Shown piece after piece: positions 53,176-64,000 of a stretch of 64,000 nucleotides of DNA. The DNA comes from Serratia sarumanii (GTDB lineage: Bacteria; Pseudomonadota; Gammaproteobacteria; Enterobacterales; Enterobacteriaceae), in the NCBI RefSeq assembly GCF_029962605.1, contig NZ_CP124750.1, positions 1,116,001-1,180,000 on the forward strand, written 5' to 3'. The position numbers and the translations under genes were made by a program. The notes below the pieces were generated by a model. It saw only the letters and a list, made by a program, of their open reading frames with translations, had not been told where the DNA came from and made no database searches. Each line of letters begins with the position of its first letter. The stretch's first letter is position 1.

Positions 53176-53442
53176 TTACAGCACCATGCGAACAATTTCA
53201 ATGTTACCCAACTCTTCGTACAGGGTTTCGACCTGCTCGATGTGAGTGGCGTTGATGGTGATGGAGACCGAGTGGTAGTTGCCTTTGCTGCTCGGCTTGA
53301 CCTGCGGGTTGTAGTCGCCCGGCGCATGGCGCTGCACCACTTCAACTACCTGGTCAACCAGCTCAGGCTGCGCCAGGCCCATCACCTTGTAGGTAAACGG
53401 GCAAGGGAATTCGAGCAGTTCGTTCAGTTTAGTTTTTTGCAT
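53176..53442 (-). CDS. ybeD: DUF493 protein YbeD
   Basis: 88-aa ferredoxin-like-fold protein. Conserved [14 protein letters not shown] near the start and [15 protein letters not shown] in the middle. Function unknown; the fold resembles regulatory ACT domains. Located between dacA and lipB as in E. coli. Confidence 0.95.
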   Translation of the reverse strand: MQKTKLNELLEFPCPFTYKVMGLAQPELVDQVVEVVQRHAPGDYNPQVKPSSKGNYHSVSITINATHIEQVETLYEELGNIEIVRMVL

Positions 53443-53481
53443 GTGCGTGCGCTCCAGAGTGCTAGCTAATCTATAAAGTAT

Positions 53482-53503
53482 AACTCCCGCCGGGGCGGGA
53501 GTT
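53482..53503. terminator. Hairpin between dacA and ybeD
   Basis: AACTCCCGCC and GGCGGGAGTT form a 10-bp stem with a 2-nt loop; only a short T-rich run follows on the minus strand, so partial termination is likely. Confidence 0.6.
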
Positions 53504-53546
53504 AGTGTTATTCACTATATGGGGGCAATTTCGCCCGTTTCAACCG

Positions 53547-54758
53547 TTAACCGAACCAGTGGTGGAACATCAGTTTGATGTAGTCCACGATGCGGCTGAA
53601 GAAACCGCCTTCTTTCACTTCGTTCATCACCACCAGCGGACGCTGGTCGATGGTTTTGCCGTCCAGCTGGAAGTTGATGCTGCCGACCACCTGGTTTTTC
53701 GCCAGCGGCGCGTGAATTTCCGGCGTGTTCAGCACATAGCTGGCCTTCAGATCTTTCATGCGGCCGCGCGGGATGGTCAGGTAGACGTCTTTGTCCACGC
53801 CCAGTTCAACGCGGTCGGCATCGCCGAACCAGACCGGCTCGGAAGCGAACTCTTTACCGACCTTCAGCGGCGCCACGGTTTCGAAGAAGCGGAAGCCCCA
53901 GGTCAGCAGTTTCTTGCTCTCGGCTTCGCGGCCTTTGTAGGTGCGGCCGCCCATCACGGCGGAGATCAGGCGCATCTGGCCTTCGGTCGCCGAAGCCACC
54001 AGGTTGTAACCCGCCGCGTCGGTGTGGCCGGTTTTGATGCCGTCGACGTTCAGGCTGTTATCCCACAGCAGACCGTTGCGGTTCATCTGGCGGATATTGT
54101 TGAAGGTGAACTCTTTTTCTTTGTAAATCGCGTACTCGTCCGGCACGTCGCGGATCAGCGCCTGGCCGATCAGCGCCATGTCGCGCGCCGAGCTGTACTG
54201 GCCCTGAGCATCCAGGCCGTGTACCGTCTGGAAGTGGGTGTTCTGCAGGCCCAGCTTGCTGACGTAGGTGTTCATCAGGTTAACGAACGCGTCCTGGCTG
54301 CCGGCGACGTAGTCGGCCATCGCCACGCAGGCGTCGTTACCGGACTGCAGGTTGATGCCGCGGGTCAGTTTGGAGACCGGCACGCGATCGCCCGGCTTCA
54401 GGAACATCAGCGAGGAGCCTTTGAACACCGGGTTGCCGGTCGCCCAGGCGTCCTGACCGACGGTCACCAGATCGTCTTGGCCGATTTTACCCGCTTTCAG
54501 CGCCTGGCCGATGACGTAGCTGGTCATCATTTTGGTCAGGCTGGCCGGATCGCGACGCGCGTCGGCGTTCATCTCGGCCAGCACCTTGCCGGAGTTGTAA
54601 TCAATCAGGATGTACGCTTCCGCATCGATCTGCGGGACACCTGGGATCATGGTTTTGATGTTAACGTCATCGGCATGTGCAACGGAGGCTGCGCTCATTG
54701 CGATAACGGTGCCGAGTGCGATGCTTTTGATTAAGCGAAAAGAAGTTACTTGTTTCAT
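53547..54758 (-). CDS. dacA: D-alanyl-D-alanine carboxypeptidase PBP5
   Basis: Periplasmic, 403 aa, trims the fifth D-Ala of peptidoglycan stem peptides. Signal peptide ending SVAHA, active-site SLTK, SGN in LQSGNDAC, and KTG in DGIKTGHTD. The C-terminal amphipathic helix ([13 protein letters not shown]) tethers it to the outer face of the inner membrane. Confidence 0.97.
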   Translation of the reverse strand: MKQVTSFRLIKSIALGTVIAMSAASVAHADDVNIKTMIPGVPQIDAEAYILIDYNSGKVLAEMNADARRDPASLTKMMTSYVIGQALKAGKIGQDDLVTVGQDAWATGNPVFKGSSLMFLKPGDRVPVSKLTRGINLQSGNDACVAMADYVAGSQDAFVNLMNTYVSKLGLQNTHFQTVHGLDAQGQYSSARDMALIGQALIRDVPDEYAIYKEKEFTFNNIRQMNRNGLLWDNSLNVDGIKTGHTDAAGYNLVASATEGQMRLISAVMGGRTYKGREAESKKLLTWGFRFFETVAPLKVGKEFASEPVWFGDADRVELGVDKDVYLTIPRGRMKDLKASYVLNTPEIHAPLAKNQVVGSINFQLDGKTIDQRPLVVMNEVKEGGFFSRIVDYIKLMFHHWFG

Positions 54759-54938
54759 GATCGGGACTACAACATCCGTGAAAGTAAAGTTAAAAAACGA
54801 GCCACACTATAGCAGATGCGATCCCGGCAGGCATTATCCATTCATCTGACTAATCGCGGTTAAAGACCTTTTAGCTGCAAGAAAATGTTTCAGCTAAATA
54901 ACCGCTTATCAGCCGCGAATGCCCGCCGGGCATAACGC

Positions 54939-56012
54939 TTAGGGTGCAGCAGTAACGAAAGACTGTTGTTGCGCTTCGCTGGCCAGGCGTTGCTGCAGCT
55001 GGGCCGCCTGCTGACGGCTGCTGAATGGGCCGAGCTGGACGCGATAAACGTTGCCGTTGGCTGCCACTTTGCCCGGCACGCCAAACTGTTGGCTCAGGCT
55101 TTGCTGCCAGCTCTGGGCGCGCTCGGCGCTGCTCAGCGCACCGACCTGCACCACGTAACCGCCGGAGGAAGAAGCGGCCGCCATGCCGGCCGCCGCAGCG
55201 CCGGCCGCAACCGGAGCGGCCACGGCGGCGGCTTCCGGTTCGGAACCTTCCAGCACGCCGGCCGGTACTGCGCTTGGCGCGCCGAGGAAACCGCTGCGGC
55301 CGTTGCCGGCGTTTGCCGGAGCGCCATCGTCGGTGCGCAGGGTGCTGTTATCGATCGGGCGCACCGCCGCGCCGCCGGCGACCGGCACGTCCTGTTGGAT
55401 CGGGGTGCCCATGCCGCTGGCGCCGAGATCCGGGCGTGCCGGCAGGGCGTAACTCTGTTTCGCCACGATGGTGCCGATGGTGCCCGGGCCGCTCAGCGTG
55501 CCGTCCGGCGCCACGTTGATGAAATCGACTTTGACCTTGGTGTTGTTGGACAGGTTGAGGCGGTCGGCGGCGGCTTTCGACAGATCGATGATGCGGCCCT
55601 TGGTGTATGGCCCGCGATCGTTGACGCGCACCACCAGCTGACGGCCGTTGGCCAGGTTGGTGACGCGCACATAGCTTGGGATTGGCAGCGTTGGGTGCGC
55701 CGCGGTCAGGCCGTTGGGATCGAACTGCTCACCCAGCGCCGTGGTGTTGCCGTTGGCCTCTTCGCCATACCAGGACGCCAGGCCGGTCTGCGAGAAGTTC
55801 TGCGGATCTTTTACGATGCGGTAAGTATCGCCATTAACCTTATAATCCTGCATGTTGTTAGGGTTATAGGGTTCATATTGAGGCTCGACGCCACCGATTT
55901 CCACCACCGGGCCGTTGTACGGCTGCTGTGGCGCCTGCTGTTCCGTGGTCGGGGCGGTACAGGCGGAGAGCAACACCGCCGCAACGCCGATCCAAAGCCA
56001 TTCCTTACGCAT
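54939..56012 (-). CDS. rlpA: Rare lipoprotein A, septal-ring lytic transglycosylase
   Basis: 357-aa outer-membrane lipoprotein. Lipobox LLSAC with Cys18; double-psi beta-barrel with GLASWYGEEANGNTTA and VRVNDRGPYTKGR; a low-complexity Ala/Gly/Pro linker; C-terminal SPOR domain (GGYVVQVGALSS, VYRVQLGPFSS) that binds denuded septal glycan. Upstream of dacA as in E. coli. Confidence 0.96.
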   Translation of the reverse strand: MRKEWLWIGVAAVLLSACTAPTTEQQAPQQPYNGPVVEIGGVEPQYEPYNPNNMQDYKVNGDTYRIVKDPQNFSQTGLASWYGEEANGNTTALGEQFDPNGLTAAHPTLPIPSYVRVTNLANGRQLVVRVNDRGPYTKGRIIDLSKAAADRLNLSNNTKVKVDFINVAPDGTLSGPGTIGTIVAKQSYALPARPDLGASGMGTPIQQDVPVAGGAAVRPIDNSTLRTDDGAPANAGNGRSGFLGAPSAVPAGVLEGSEPEAAAVAAPVAAGAAAAGMAAASSSGGYVVQVGALSSAERAQSWQQSLSQQFGVPGKVAANGNVYRVQLGPFSSRQQAAQLQQRLASEAQQQSFVTAAP

Positions 56013-56022
56013 TACTCACCTC

Positions 56023-57135
56023 TTATAAACTTTTAGACAGCATTTTCCGATGCGTGTGGATCGACATGATGATGCCGAAACCGGCCATCAACACTATCAG
56101 CGCCGAACCCCCGTAACTGACCAGAGGCAAAGGTACGCCAACTACCGGCAAAATGCCACTGACCATACCGATGTTAACAAAGACATAAACGAACAAAATC
56201 AGCATCAAGCCGCCAACCATCACGCGGCCGAAGGTGGTTTGCGCCTTGGCGGCGATCATCAGCCCGCGAATGATCACCAGCAGGTAGAGCGCCAGCAGCA
56301 CCAATACCCCGATCAGCCCAAGCTCTTCGGCCAACACGGCGAAGATAAAGTCGGTATGGCGCTCCGGCAGGAACTCCAGCTGCGACTGGGTGCCGTGCAG
56401 CCAGCCCTTGCCGGACAGGCCGCCGGAGCCGATGGCGATCTTCGACTGAATGATGTGATAGCCGGCGCCGAGCGGGTCGCTTTCCGGATCGAGCAGCATC
56501 ATGACGCGGTCGCGTTGATAACCGTGCATCAGGAAGAACCACAGCACCGGGATAAAGGCCGCCAGCGCGACGGCGGCGACGGCGATCAGTTTCCAGCTCA
56601 TGCCCGACAGGAACAGCACGAACAACCCGGAGGCGGCGATCAGGATCGAGGTGCCCAGATCCGGCTGTGCGGCCACCAGCAGCGTCGGCAGGAAGATCAG
56701 CACCAGCGCGATGGCGGTGTTTTTCAGCGAAGGCGGGCAGACGTCGCGGTTCATAAAGCGCGCCACCATCAGCGGCACGGCGATCTTGGCGATTTCCGAC
56801 GGCTGGAAGCGCACCACGCCCAGATCCAGCCAGCGCTGCGCGCCTTTACTGATCTGCCCGAAGGCGTCTACCAGGATCAGCAAAATCACGCAGAAAATAT
56901 ACAGATAGGGCGCCCAGCTTTCGTACACGCGCGGCGGGATTTGCGCCATGACGGCCATCACGATCAGCCCCATGACGATCTGCCCGATCTTGCGCTCCAT
57001 CATGCCGATGTCCTGGCCGCTGGCGCTCCACATCACGAAGGCGCTGTAGACCAGCAGGGCCAGGATCAGCAGCAGGAACGTCGGGTCGATGTGGATTTTG
57101 GTCCAGATCGAGCCTTTTTGTTGGCTTTCAGTCAT
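56023..57135 (-). CDS. mrdB: RodA peptidoglycan glycosyltransferase (SEDS)
   Basis: 370-aa polytopic SEDS protein that polymerises glycan during side-wall growth with PBP2. Conserved [20 protein letters not shown] with the catalytic-region WGLxx-type residues replaced by the RodA version; [15 protein letters not shown], and the final [15 protein letters not shown]. It lies 8 bp after mrdA. Confidence 0.97.
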   Translation of the reverse strand: MTESQQKGSIWTKIHIDPTFLLLILALLVYSAFVMWSASGQDIGMMERKIGQIVMGLIVMAVMAQIPPRVYESWAPYLYIFCVILLILVDAFGQISKGAQRWLDLGVVRFQPSEIAKIAVPLMVARFMNRDVCPPSLKNTAIALVLIFLPTLLVAAQPDLGTSILIAASGLFVLFLSGMSWKLIAVAAVALAAFIPVLWFFLMHGYQRDRVMMLLDPESDPLGAGYHIIQSKIAIGSGGLSGKGWLHGTQSQLEFLPERHTDFIFAVLAEELGLIGVLVLLALYLLVIIRGLMIAAKAQTTFGRVMVGGLMLILFVYVFVNIGMVSGILPVVGVPLPLVSYGGSALIVLMAGFGIIMSIHTHRKMLSKSL

Positions 57136-57143
57136 GTTCTACC

Positions 57144-59039
57144 TTAGTCACCTTCTACGCCAGGCGGCAGCGGGGCCTCGCTTGGCAATTGCGTATTGTT
57201 GTCGCCCAGCATGATATGGTCGAGGATCTGGCGGGTGATGGTGCCCACCGCCGGACCGGAGCCGCCGTTTTCCAGAATGATGGCGACCGACACCGTCGGG
57301 TTGTTGAACGGCGCGAAGGCGGTCATCAGCTTGTGATCGCGCAGGTGCTCCGCCAGTTTGTGGGCGTTGTAGGTTTCGTAGCCGAATACCTGTGCGGTAC
57401 CCGATTTCGCCGCGGCTTTATAAGGTGCGTCCGCAAAGTACTTGCGCGCCGTCCCGTTCGGACGGTTGGCCACCCCGTACATGCCGTCTTTGGCGATTTC
57501 CCAGAAGCCGGAGTGAATATCGCCGATCTGCGTGCTCTCTTCCTGTTTGAACGGCACCAGCGCGCCGTTGACGCGGGTGCTCTGCAGCAGGTGCGGCGTT
57601 TTGACGGTGCCGTCGTTGATCAGGGTGTTCAGCGCTTTGGCCATCTGGATCGGCGTGGCGGTCCAGTAGCCCTGGCCGATGCCCACCGGAATGGTGTCGC
57701 CCTGATACCACGGTTTTTTATAGCGTTTCAGCTTCCATTCGCGCGTCGGCATCAGGCCGGAACGCTCTTCGGCCAGATCGATGCCGGTGTACTGGCCGTA
57801 ACCGAATTTGGTCAGCCAGCTCGACAGCCGATCGATCCCCATGTCATAGGCGACCTGATAGAAGTAGGTATCCGCGGACTCTTCCAGCGCCTTGGTGACG
57901 TTCAGGCGGCCGTGGCCCCATTTTTTCCAGTCGCGGAAGCGTTTTTCCGAGCCGGGCAGTTGCCACCAGCCGGGATCGAACACCACGGTGTTCTTGGTGA
58001 TCACGCCGGCGCTGAGTGCCGACACTGCGATATAAGGTTTCACCGTCGACGCGGGCGGGTAAACCCCTTGCGTGGCGCGGTTGATCAGCGGGCGATTCGG
58101 ATCGTTCAGCAACCCCTGATAATCCTTGCTGGAAATGCCGTCCACGAACAGGTTCGGATCGTAGCTCGGGTTGGACACCATCGCCAGGATGGCGCCGGTG
58201 CGCGGATCGCTCACCACCACCGCGGCGCGGCTGCCCACCAGCAACTGCTCGATGTAGCGCTGCAGCTCAAGATCGAGCGTCAGGTAGACGTCCTGACCGG
58301 CGGAAGGCGGCTGCTCGTGCAATTGGCGGATCACCCGGCCGCGGTTGTTGACCTCGACCTCTTCGTAGCCGGTTTTGCCGTGCAGCGTGTCTTCGTAATA
58401 GCGTTCGATGCCCAGTTTGCCGATATCGTGGGTGGCGGCGTAGTTGGCCAGTTTGCCGTCTTTGTCCAGGCGTTCGACGTCGCGGTCGTTGATCTTCGAC
58501 ACGTAGCCGGTGACGTGGGTGAGGGCGGAGCCGTAAGGATAGTAGCGGCGCTGGTAACCTTTCACTTCCACGCCGGGGAAGCGGAACTGATTGACCGCAA
58601 AGCGGGCGACCTGCACCTCGGTCAGCGCGGTTTTCACCGGAATGGAGACGAAGCGGCGCGAACGCTTGCGCTCTTTTTCGAAATTGGTGATGTCGTCGTC
58701 GGTCAGATCGACCACCGTGCGCAGCGCCTGCAGCGTGGCCTTGAGATCGTCGACCTTCTCCGGCATCAGCTCCAGCTGATAAATGGTGCGGTTGAGCGCC
58801 AGCGGGGTGCCGTTGCGATCGTAGATAATGCCGCGGCTGGGCGCGATGGGCACCAGCTTGATGCGGTTTTCGTTGGAGCGGGTGCGGTAATCCTCGACGC
58901 GGAGCACTTGCAGATTATACAGGTTGGCGATCAGGATGCCGGACAGCACCAGGATGCCCAGAAACGCCACCAGGGCGCGGCGTACAAACAGGGCGGATTC
59001 AGCCGTATAGTCGCGAAAAGGGTTACGTTCTATTTTCAT
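57144..59039 (-). CDS. mrdA: Penicillin-binding protein 2
   Basis: 631-aa class B transpeptidase of the elongasome. N-terminal anchor (RRALVAFLGILVLSGILIAN), pedestal domain, catalytic STVK (PPASTVKPYIAV), SAD-type motif ESADTYFY, and KSGTAQ in AAAKSGTAQVFG. Partner of RodA in the same operon. Confidence 0.97.
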   Translation of the reverse strand: MKIERNPFRDYTAESALFVRRALVAFLGILVLSGILIANLYNLQVLRVEDYRTRSNENRIKLVPIAPSRGIIYDRNGTPLALNRTIYQLELMPEKVDDLKATLQALRTVVDLTDDDITNFEKERKRSRRFVSIPVKTALTEVQVARFAVNQFRFPGVEVKGYQRRYYPYGSALTHVTGYVSKINDRDVERLDKDGKLANYAATHDIGKLGIERYYEDTLHGKTGYEEVEVNNRGRVIRQLHEQPPSAGQDVYLTLDLELQRYIEQLLVGSRAAVVVSDPRTGAILAMVSNPSYDPNLFVDGISSKDYQGLLNDPNRPLINRATQGVYPPASTVKPYIAVSALSAGVITKNTVVFDPGWWQLPGSEKRFRDWKKWGHGRLNVTKALEESADTYFYQVAYDMGIDRLSSWLTKFGYGQYTGIDLAEERSGLMPTREWKLKRYKKPWYQGDTIPVGIGQGYWTATPIQMAKALNTLINDGTVKTPHLLQSTRVNGALVPFKQEESTQIGDIHSGFWEIAKDGMYGVANRPNGTARKYFADAPYKAAAKSGTAQVFGYETYNAHKLAEHLRDHKLMTAFAPFNNPTVSVAIILENGGSGPAVGTITRQILDHIMLGDNNTQLPSEAPLPPGVEGD

Positions 59040-59077
59040 CCCGCTGCTTTATTTCACTCTGTCACGGTCACCACCGG

Positions 59078-59548
59078 CTATTCCCGGTGGTAAGGATGAT
59101 TTGTAGTAATACTCCAGGCGCGGTAGAGGCTTTCGGCCACCAGGACGCGCACCAAAGGATGCGGCAGCGTCAGCGGAGACAGTGACCAGCTCTGCTCGGC
59201 AGCGGCTTTGCAGGCGGGCGCCAGCCCTTCCGGGCCGCCGATCAGCAAGCTGACGTTGCGGCCATCCTGCTTCCAGCGTTCAAGCTGCTGCGCCAGCTGT
59301 GGCGTTTCCCACGGCGTGCCTGGGATATCCAGCGTAACGATGCGGTTGCCTTTGCCTACCGCCGCCAGCATCTGTTCGCCTTCCTTGTCCAGAATGCGCT
59401 TGATGTCGGCGTTTTTGCCGCGTTTGCCCGCCGGGATCTCGGTCAGCTCAAACGGCATATCTTTGGGAAAGCGGTGCAGGTAATCCATAAAGCCGGTTTG
59501 TACCCAGTCTGGCATTTTGGTGCCGACCGCCACCAATTGCAGTTTCAC
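59078..59548 (-). CDS. rlmH: 23S rRNA pseudouridine(1915)-N3-methyltransferase
   Basis: 156-aa SPOUT methyltransferase acting on assembled 70S ribosomes. Knot motifs are LLIGGPEGL and [21 protein letters not shown] in two parts; the C-terminus ends NHPYHRE. It lies 3 bp from rsfS. Confidence 0.97.
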   Translation of the reverse strand: MKLQLVAVGTKMPDWVQTGFMDYLHRFPKDMPFELTEIPAGKRGKNADIKRILDKEGEQMLAAVGKGNRIVTLDIPGTPWETPQLAQQLERWKQDGRNVSLLIGGPEGLAPACKAAAEQSWSLSPLTLPHPLVRVLVAESLYRAWSITTNHPYHRE

Positions 59549-59551
59549 CGC

Positions 59552-59869
59552 TTAGCTCCAGAGTTTTTCCAGCTCGTACAGGCGACGGCTCTCTTCCTGC
59601 ATCACGTGTACGATCACTTCGCCCAGATCGACCACGATCCAGTCGGAGGCTTCCTGGCCTTTCATGCCGTACAGTTCCATGCCCGCGGCACGGGATTCCT
59701 GCACCACGTGGCTGGCGATCGACATCACGTGGCGAGTCGAGGTGCCGGTGCAGATGATCATGCAGTCGGTGATGCTGGATTTGCCCTGGACGTCCAGAGC
59801 GATAATGTCTTGGCCTTTCAGATCATCGATTTTATCGATGACGAAATCTTGGAGCGCTTTACCTTGCAA
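59552..59869 (-). CDS. rsfS: Ribosomal silencing factor RsfS
   Basis: 105-aa protein that binds L14 and blocks subunit joining during starvation. Core [20 protein letters not shown] and [15 protein letters not shown]. Cotranscribed with rlmH. The cobC gene found next to rsfS in E. coli is absent here. Confidence 0.96.
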   Translation of the reverse strand: MQGKALQDFVIDKIDDLKGQDIIALDVQGKSSITDCMIICTGTSTRHVMSIASHVVQESRAAGMELYGMKGQEASDWIVVDLGEVIVHVMQEESRRLYELEKLWS

Positions 59870-59960
59870 AGGTTCCCCCTCGGGTGTGTTCTGTTCAGTC
59901 GGCTGCGGCGGGCAAAATGCGCGCGCCGCGGCGTAACCGGATAATGGTTTCGGCAGGCTG

Positions 59961-60022
59961 CCGCTGAAAGCCAGCTAACTGGTGACTGCCCGGCCAGCTA
60001 AGGTTTCCGGGGTTTTCAGCGG
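59961..60022. other. Long imperfect hairpin between nadD and rsfS
   Basis: CCGCTGAAA (59961-59969) pairs with TTTCAGCGG (60014-60022), enclosing partly complementary CCAGCTAACTGG-type segments. It fills the 194-bp gap where E. coli has cobC. Function unknown. Confidence 0.4.
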
Positions 60023-60063
60023 ATACCTGAAAAATAGCGGCGCAGTATATCACGCACCTTTCG

Positions 60064-60726
60064 CTAGCGATATAAACCCTGCAACTCGATATAGCGCTGC
60101 ACCGGGCGTGGCAGCAGATCGTCGCAGTTGAGGCCCTGATGGCGGCGCTGACGGATCTCGGTGGCGGAAATTTCCAGCTCCGGCGTATCGGCCAAATAGA
60201 TATGGCCGTGCGGGCGACGGCTGAGCAGCGCCGGGTCGGCGGTGCGATGGCGTTCCAGCCACTGCTGCAGTTCCGGCGTGTCCATGCGATCGTTATAGCC
60301 CGGGCGCGCCAGCACCAGCAGATGACACACGTCCAGCAGCGCCTGCCAGCGGTGCCACTTATGCAGCGTCAGCAGCGAGTCCTGACCAATGATAAACGCC
60401 AGCGGCTGGGCGGCGCCACGCTCTTTACGAATCGTTTCCAACGTCTCGATGGTGTAGGAGGGGGTGGTGCGGTGCAGTTCGCGATCGTCGACGGCAAACA
60501 GTGGATTGCCGGCGATCGCCAGCTCGACCATCTTCAGGCGCTGCTGCGCATTGGCCTCCGGCTGTGGGCGGTGCGGCGGCACGTGGTTAGGCAGCAGCGT
60601 GACGCGATTCAGGCCCACTTCGGCGGCCAACACTTCCACCGGCCGCAGGTGGCCGTAGTGGATCGGGTCAAAGGTGCCGCCGAACAGCGCGTGCAAAACG
60701 GTGGGGTGTTCCGGGTTAGTGGGCAT
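60064..60726 (-). CDS. nadD: Nicotinate-mononucleotide adenylyltransferase
   Basis: 220 aa; makes deamido-NAD from NaMN and ATP. Nucleotidyltransferase motif [11 protein letters not shown] at the N-terminus and the ISAT-type motif EISATEIR near the end. The ATG at 60724-60726 lies within the last codons of holA (11-bp overlap); a longer frame from 60804 would overlap holA further and lacks support. Confidence 0.96.
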   Translation of the reverse strand: MPTNPEHPTVLHALFGGTFDPIHYGHLRPVEVLAAEVGLNRVTLLPNHVPPHRPQPEANAQQRLKMVELAIAGNPLFAVDDRELHRTTPSYTIETLETIRKERGAAQPLAFIIGQDSLLTLHKWHRWQALLDVCHLLVLARPGYNDRMDTPELQQWLERHRTADPALLSRRPHGHIYLADTPELEISATEIRQRRHQGLNCDDLLPRPVQRYIELQGLYR

Positions 60727-61750
60727 CGGTAAAACTCGTGGCCAAGGGTTTGCCGCACAGCAGCATCGACAGGGTTTCCAGTTCCGGCCAGACCGACTGG
60801 CCATAGTCCTGCTTGAGGGTCAGCTCGATTTGCGTCAGCAGCTGTACCGCCTGCTGCAGCTGGGGGCCGGACAGGCGTTGCAGCGCCTGGGTCACCAGCG
60901 GGCGGCGGTTCTGCCAGACCTTGTGCTGATCGAACAGCGTGCGCAGCGGCGCGGAAGCCATGCGGCGCTGCAGCGTCAGCAACAGCAGCAGTTCGCGCTG
61001 CAGGGTGCGCAGCAGGATCACCGGCTCCACGTCTTCTTGCTGCAGCTGCTGCAAAATATGCCAGGCGCGCTTGCTCTTGCCGGCCAGCAGGGCATCCAGC
61101 CAGTGGAACGGCGTGAAGTGGGCGGCGTCGTTCACCGCCTGTTCGACGCGCGGCAGCGTGAGCTTGCCGTCCGGGTGCAGCAGCGACAGCCGCTCCAGCG
61201 CCTGCGACAGCGCCAGCAGGTTGCCTTCGTAGCAGTAGCACAGCAGCTGATTGGCGGCGTCGTCCAACTCCAGCTTCATCGCCTTGGCGCGCGTGGCGAC
61301 CCAGCGCGGCAGCTGCGCCTGTTCCGGCGTCTGGCAACTGACGAGGGCACCGTGCGGGCTGAGCGCCTTGAACCAGGCGCTGTTTTCCTGCGCTTTGGTG
61401 AGGCGCGGGCCGCGCAGGATCAGCAGAATATCCTCGTGCAGCAGCGTGGCGAGTTTGGTCAGCTGTTCGCCGATCGGCGCCGTCGGGCCGTTTTCCGGGA
61501 AGATCAGCAGCAGCGTCTGGCGGCTGGCGAACAGGCTCATCGCCTGGCAGATGCCGAAGATGGCGTCCCAGTCGGTATGGGCGTCGAGGGAAATGCTGTA
61601 GTGCTCACTGAACTGCTGCTGTTGCGCGGCCTGCCGGAGCAAATCCTGGCTCTCCTGCAGCAGCAGCGGTTCATTGCCGCTCAATAAATAACAAGCGCGC
61701 AGCCCCTCTCGGAGCTGCGCGGCAAGTTGTTCCGGGTAAATGCGGATCAT
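60716..61750 (-). CDS. holA: DNA polymerase III delta subunit
   Basis: 344-aa clamp-loader subunit that opens the beta clamp. The N-terminal beta-binding region with [16 protein letters not shown] and the C-terminal collar domain are recognisable. The start overlaps the lptE stop as ATGA. Confidence 0.96.
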   Translation of the reverse strand: MIRIYPEQLAAQLREGLRACYLLSGNEPLLLQESQDLLRQAAQQQQFSEHYSISLDAHTDWDAIFGICQAMSLFASRQTLLLIFPENGPTAPIGEQLTKLATLLHEDILLILRGPRLTKAQENSAWFKALSPHGALVSCQTPEQAQLPRWVATRAKAMKLELDDAANQLLCYCYEGNLLALSQALERLSLLHPDGKLTLPRVEQAVNDAAHFTPFHWLDALLAGKSKRAWHILQQLQQEDVEPVILLRTLQRELLLLLTLQRRMASAPLRTLFDQHKVWQNRRPLVTQALQRLSGPQLQQAVQLLTQIELTLKQDYGQSVWPELETLSMLLCGKPLATSFTDAH

Positions 61751-62307
61751 TGTGCGGTTTGGCTTGCCGCTCGTTCGCCGGCGGCAGCGGCTTTCTGCCG
61801 GTTATCTTCTTCCGCCGCATGCACGGCCAGCAGTTTGCGCACCAGCTGTTGCGCCGCCTGCTCACGCATTTCCTGGCGAATGATCTCCTGTTCGGAGTCC
61901 TTGGCCAGCGCGGTCAGCGGGTTGTCGAAGAAGGAACGGAACACTTTCACCGACAGCGGATACAGGTCATGGCCCGGGATCAGCACCTGCGCCTGCACGG
62001 TCAGCACCAGCTGGTACTCGGCGGTTTTACCGTCCTGGAAGATCGAAGCGGTATCCTGGCTTTCCGTCGCGCCGACGATGCGCAGGGAAGGCACGTCTTT
62101 ACGCTTCGGATCGCTGACGATAGTCACGTCGTTCAGACGCAGCTGTTCGCGCACCGAGCGCGTCAACGGGCCGTAAGGGTCAGCGCTGTCCAGGATCAGC
62201 GTTTTCATTTCATTAGGCACCTGCGTGGTGCCGCGCAGGTGAAAACCGCAGCCGGCGGTGACCAGCACCGCCAACCCCAGCAACAGCGTCAGAATGCGTT
62301 GTCGCAC
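61747..62307 (-). CDS. lptE: LPS-assembly lipoprotein LptE
   Basis: 186-aa outer-membrane lipoprotein that plugs the LptD barrel. Signal with lipobox VTAGC (Cys20), followed by [11 protein letters not shown], the family start. C-terminal Gln/Ala-rich tail. It lies 14 bp downstream of leuS. Confidence 0.96.
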   Translation of the reverse strand: MRQRILTLLLGLAVLVTAGCGFHLRGTTQVPNEMKTLILDSADPYGPLTRSVREQLRLNDVTIVSDPKRKDVPSLRIVGATESQDTASIFQDGKTAEYQLVLTVQAQVLIPGHDLYPLSVKVFRSFFDNPLTALAKDSEQEIIRQEMREQAAQQLVRKLLAVHAAEEDNRQKAAAAGERAASQTAQ

Positions 62308-62321
62308 AATTCCTCCTTGTG

Positions 62322-64000
62322 TTAACCCACAACCAGGTTAAGCAGTTTGCCCGGAACGTAGATCACTTTGCGAATCGTGACGCCGTCCAGATATTTAGCC
62401 ACCAGATGCTCTTCGGCAGCGCGCGCACGCACCTGCTCTTCGGTCGCATCGGCGGATACGGTGATTTTAGCGCGAACCTTGCCGTTCACCTGCACCACCA
62501 CCAGTTTGGAGTCTTCGACCATCGCCTGCTCGTCGGCAACCGGCCATGGCGCAGTGTCCACGTCGCCTTCGCCGCCCAGCGCCTGCCACAGCGTGAAGCA
62601 CACGTGCGGGGTGAACGGATACAGCATGCGAACCACGGCCAGCAGCGCTTCCTGCAGCAGCGCGCGATCCTGCTCGCTCTCCTGCGGTGCGCGGGCCAGC
62701 TTGTTCATCAGCTCCATCACGGCGGCGATCGCGGTGTTGAAGGTCTGACGGCGGCCGATGTCATCGGTCACCTTGGCGATGGTTTTGTGCAGATCGCGGC
62801 GCAGCGCTTTCTGATCTTCGTTCAGCGCTGCTACGTCGAGCGGCTGCACCGCGCCTTTTTCCACGTGATCGTAGGCCAGTTTCCACACGCGTTTCAGGAA
62901 GCGGTTAGCCCCTTCCACGCCGGATTCCTGCCACTCCAGCGTCATTTCTGCCGGTGAAGCGAACATCATGAACAGACGCACGGTGTCCGCGCCGTATTTT
63001 TCCACCATCTCCTGCGGGTCGATGCCGTTGTTTTTCGACTTCGACATTTTGCTCATGCCAGCATAGACCAGTTCACGGCCTTGCGGATCGGTGGCCTTGA
63101 TGATGCGGCCCTTGTCGTCGCGCTCGACGGTGGCGTCAACCGGGGACACCCAGACGCGCTCACCGCTGTTGCCGGTGTAGTAGAAGGCGTCGGCCAACAC
63201 CATGCCCTGACACAGCAGGCGCTTGGCCGGCTCGTCGGAATCCACCAGGCCCGCATCGCGCATCAGCTTGTGGAAGAAGCGGAAGTACATCAGGTGCATG
63301 ATGGCGTGTTCGATGCCGCCGATATATTGATCGACCGGCAGCCAGTAGTTGGCGGCGGCCGGATCCAGCATGCCTTGGTCATACTGCGGGCAGGTGTAGC
63401 GCGCGTAGTACCAGGAAGACTCCATAAAGGTGTCGAAAGTATCGGTTTCACGCAGCGCCGGCTGGCCGTCGACGGTGGTCTTCGCCCACTCAGGATCGGC
63501 CTTGATCGGGCTGGTGATGCCGTCCATGACCACGTCTTCCGGCAGGATCACCGGCAACTGGTCTTCCGGCGTCGGCATCACGGTGCCGTCTTCCAGCGTC
63601 ACCATCGGGATTGGCGCGCCCCAGTAACGCTGACGGGAAACGCCCCAGTCGCGCAGACGGTAGTTGACCTTGCGCTGGCCTACGCCCTTGGCGACCAGTT
63701 TGTCGGCGATGGCGTTGAAGCCCGTTTCATTGTCCAGGCCGTCGAACTCGCCGGAGTTGAACAGCGCGCCTTTGTCGGTCATCGCTTCGGCGCTCACGTC
63801 AGGCTGGCTGCCGTCGAGGTTCAGGATCACCGGTTTGATCGGCAAATCGTATTTGGTGGCGAATTCCCAGTCGCGCTGGTCGTGCGCCGGTACCGCCATC
63901 ACGGCGCCGGTGCCGTATTCCATCAGCACGAAGTTGGCGACCCACACCGGCAGCTTCTCGCCGCTCAGCGGGTGGACAACGAACAGGCCGGTCGGCATGC
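62322..64000 (-). CDS. leuS: Leucyl-tRNA synthetase, 5' part outside the window
   Basis: The C-terminal ~559 codons of a class I synthetase (full length about 860 aa in E. coli). Visible parts are the end of the CP1 editing domain ([19 protein letters not shown]), the KMSKS loop in [12 protein letters not shown], the anticodon-binding domain, and the LeuRS C-terminal domain ending LLNLVVG. The HIGH motif and start lie beyond 64000. Confidence 0.97.
   Translation of the reverse strand, partial: MPTGLFVVHPLSGEKLPVWVANFVLMEYGTGAVMAVPAHDQRDWEFATKYDLPIKPVILNLDGSQPDVSAEAMTDKGALFNSGEFDGLDNETGFNAIADKLVAKGVGQRKVNYRLRDWGVSRQRYWGAPIPMVTLEDGTVMPTPEDQLPVILPEDVVMDGITSPIKADPEWAKTTVDGQPALRETDTFDTFMESSWYYARYTCPQYDQGMLDPAAANYWLPVDQYIGGIEHAIMHLMYFRFFHKLMRDAGLVDSDEPAKRLLCQGMVLADAFYYTGNSGERVWVSPVDATVERDDKGRIIKATDPQGRELVYAGMSKMSKSKNNGIDPQEMVEKYGADTVRLFMMFASPAEMTLEWQESGVEGANRFLKRVWKLAYDHVEKGAVQPLDVAALNEDQKALRRDLHKTIAKVTDDIGRRQTFNTAIAAVMELMNKLARAPQESEQDRALLQEALLAVVRMLYPFTPHVCFTLWQALGGEGDVDTAPWPVADEQAMVEDSKLVVVQVNGKVRAKITVSADATEEQVRARAAEEHLVAKYLDGVTIRKVIYVPGKLLNLVVG

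Noticed and set aside
57189..59093. 634-codon open frame antisense to mrdA
   Set aside because: Shadow of PBP2, which has all transpeptidase motifs; composition is unlike a protein.
1..64000. CRISPR array, insertion sequence or prophage
   Set aside because: No regularly spaced repeats, transposase, integrase or phage structural genes were seen, including next to tRNA-Arg.

Overview
The window looks like chromosomal DNA of a Serratia species, most likely of the S. marcescens group. It is GC-rich, and its gene content and order follow the Escherichia coli segments ybaK-ybaP-copA-cueR-ybbJ-qmcA-cnoX-ybbO-tesA-ybbA-ybbP, purK-purE-lpxH-ppiB-cysS-ybcJ-folD-argU and cspE-crcB-tatE-lipA-lipB-ybeD-dacA-rlpA-mrdB-mrdA-rlmH-rsfS-nadD-holA-lptE-leuS, with Serratia-type genes between these blocks. 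The genus call is inference from synteny and protein similarity remembered from E. coli; no search was run.

Region 1 (1-11.75 kb) is the accessory part. An AraC regulator (cut by the window edge) and a divergent MFS exporter face a leftward biosynthetic operon: [2Fe-2S] ferredoxin, AurF-type diiron oxygenase, a two-module nonribosomal peptide synthetase, a kynurenine-formamidase-like cyclase, tryptophan 2,3-dioxygenase and a type II thioesterase. The genes are overlapping or closely spaced and sit behind an AT-rich leader. Trp would be opened to N-formylkynurenine and kynurenine. The first adenylation domain has an aromatic-type pocket and the second a glycine-type pocket. The condensation domain lacks the catalytic second His, and there is no cis-thioesterase. 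I could not match this combination to a known product; it is the best candidate in the window for an undescribed system.

Region 2 (11.75-29.4 kb) holds a lipoprotein-type PBP4, ybaK, the small RNA ChiX, ybaP, the copper genes copA/cueR with their CueR promoter, ybbJ-qmcA, a deletion scar joining the 3' ends of an allS-like and a carbamate-kinase gene, cfa, a pair of inverted palindromic repeats, cnoX, ybbO, tesA, the YbbA-YbbP ABC system, and galP behind a GalR/CRP control region.

Region 3 (29.4-38.4 kb) has purEK with a PurR box, lpxH, ppiB, cysS, ybcJ, folD, tRNA-Arg(TCT), several small proteins, a flavodoxin and two candidate tandem small RNAs.

Region 4 (38.4-51.4 kb) has two diguanylate cyclases, a cold-shock-domain fusion, a VOC protein, a probable S-alkyl-cysteine salvage locus whose binding-protein gene is broken, an M20 amidohydrolase, cspE, a TetR/MFS efflux pair, a 31-residue membrane protein, crcB with a fluoride riboswitch, a GNAT remnant and tatE.

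Region 5 (51.4-64 kb) is the conserved lipoate/cell-elongation/leuS block, all on the minus strand, with leuS running off the right edge.
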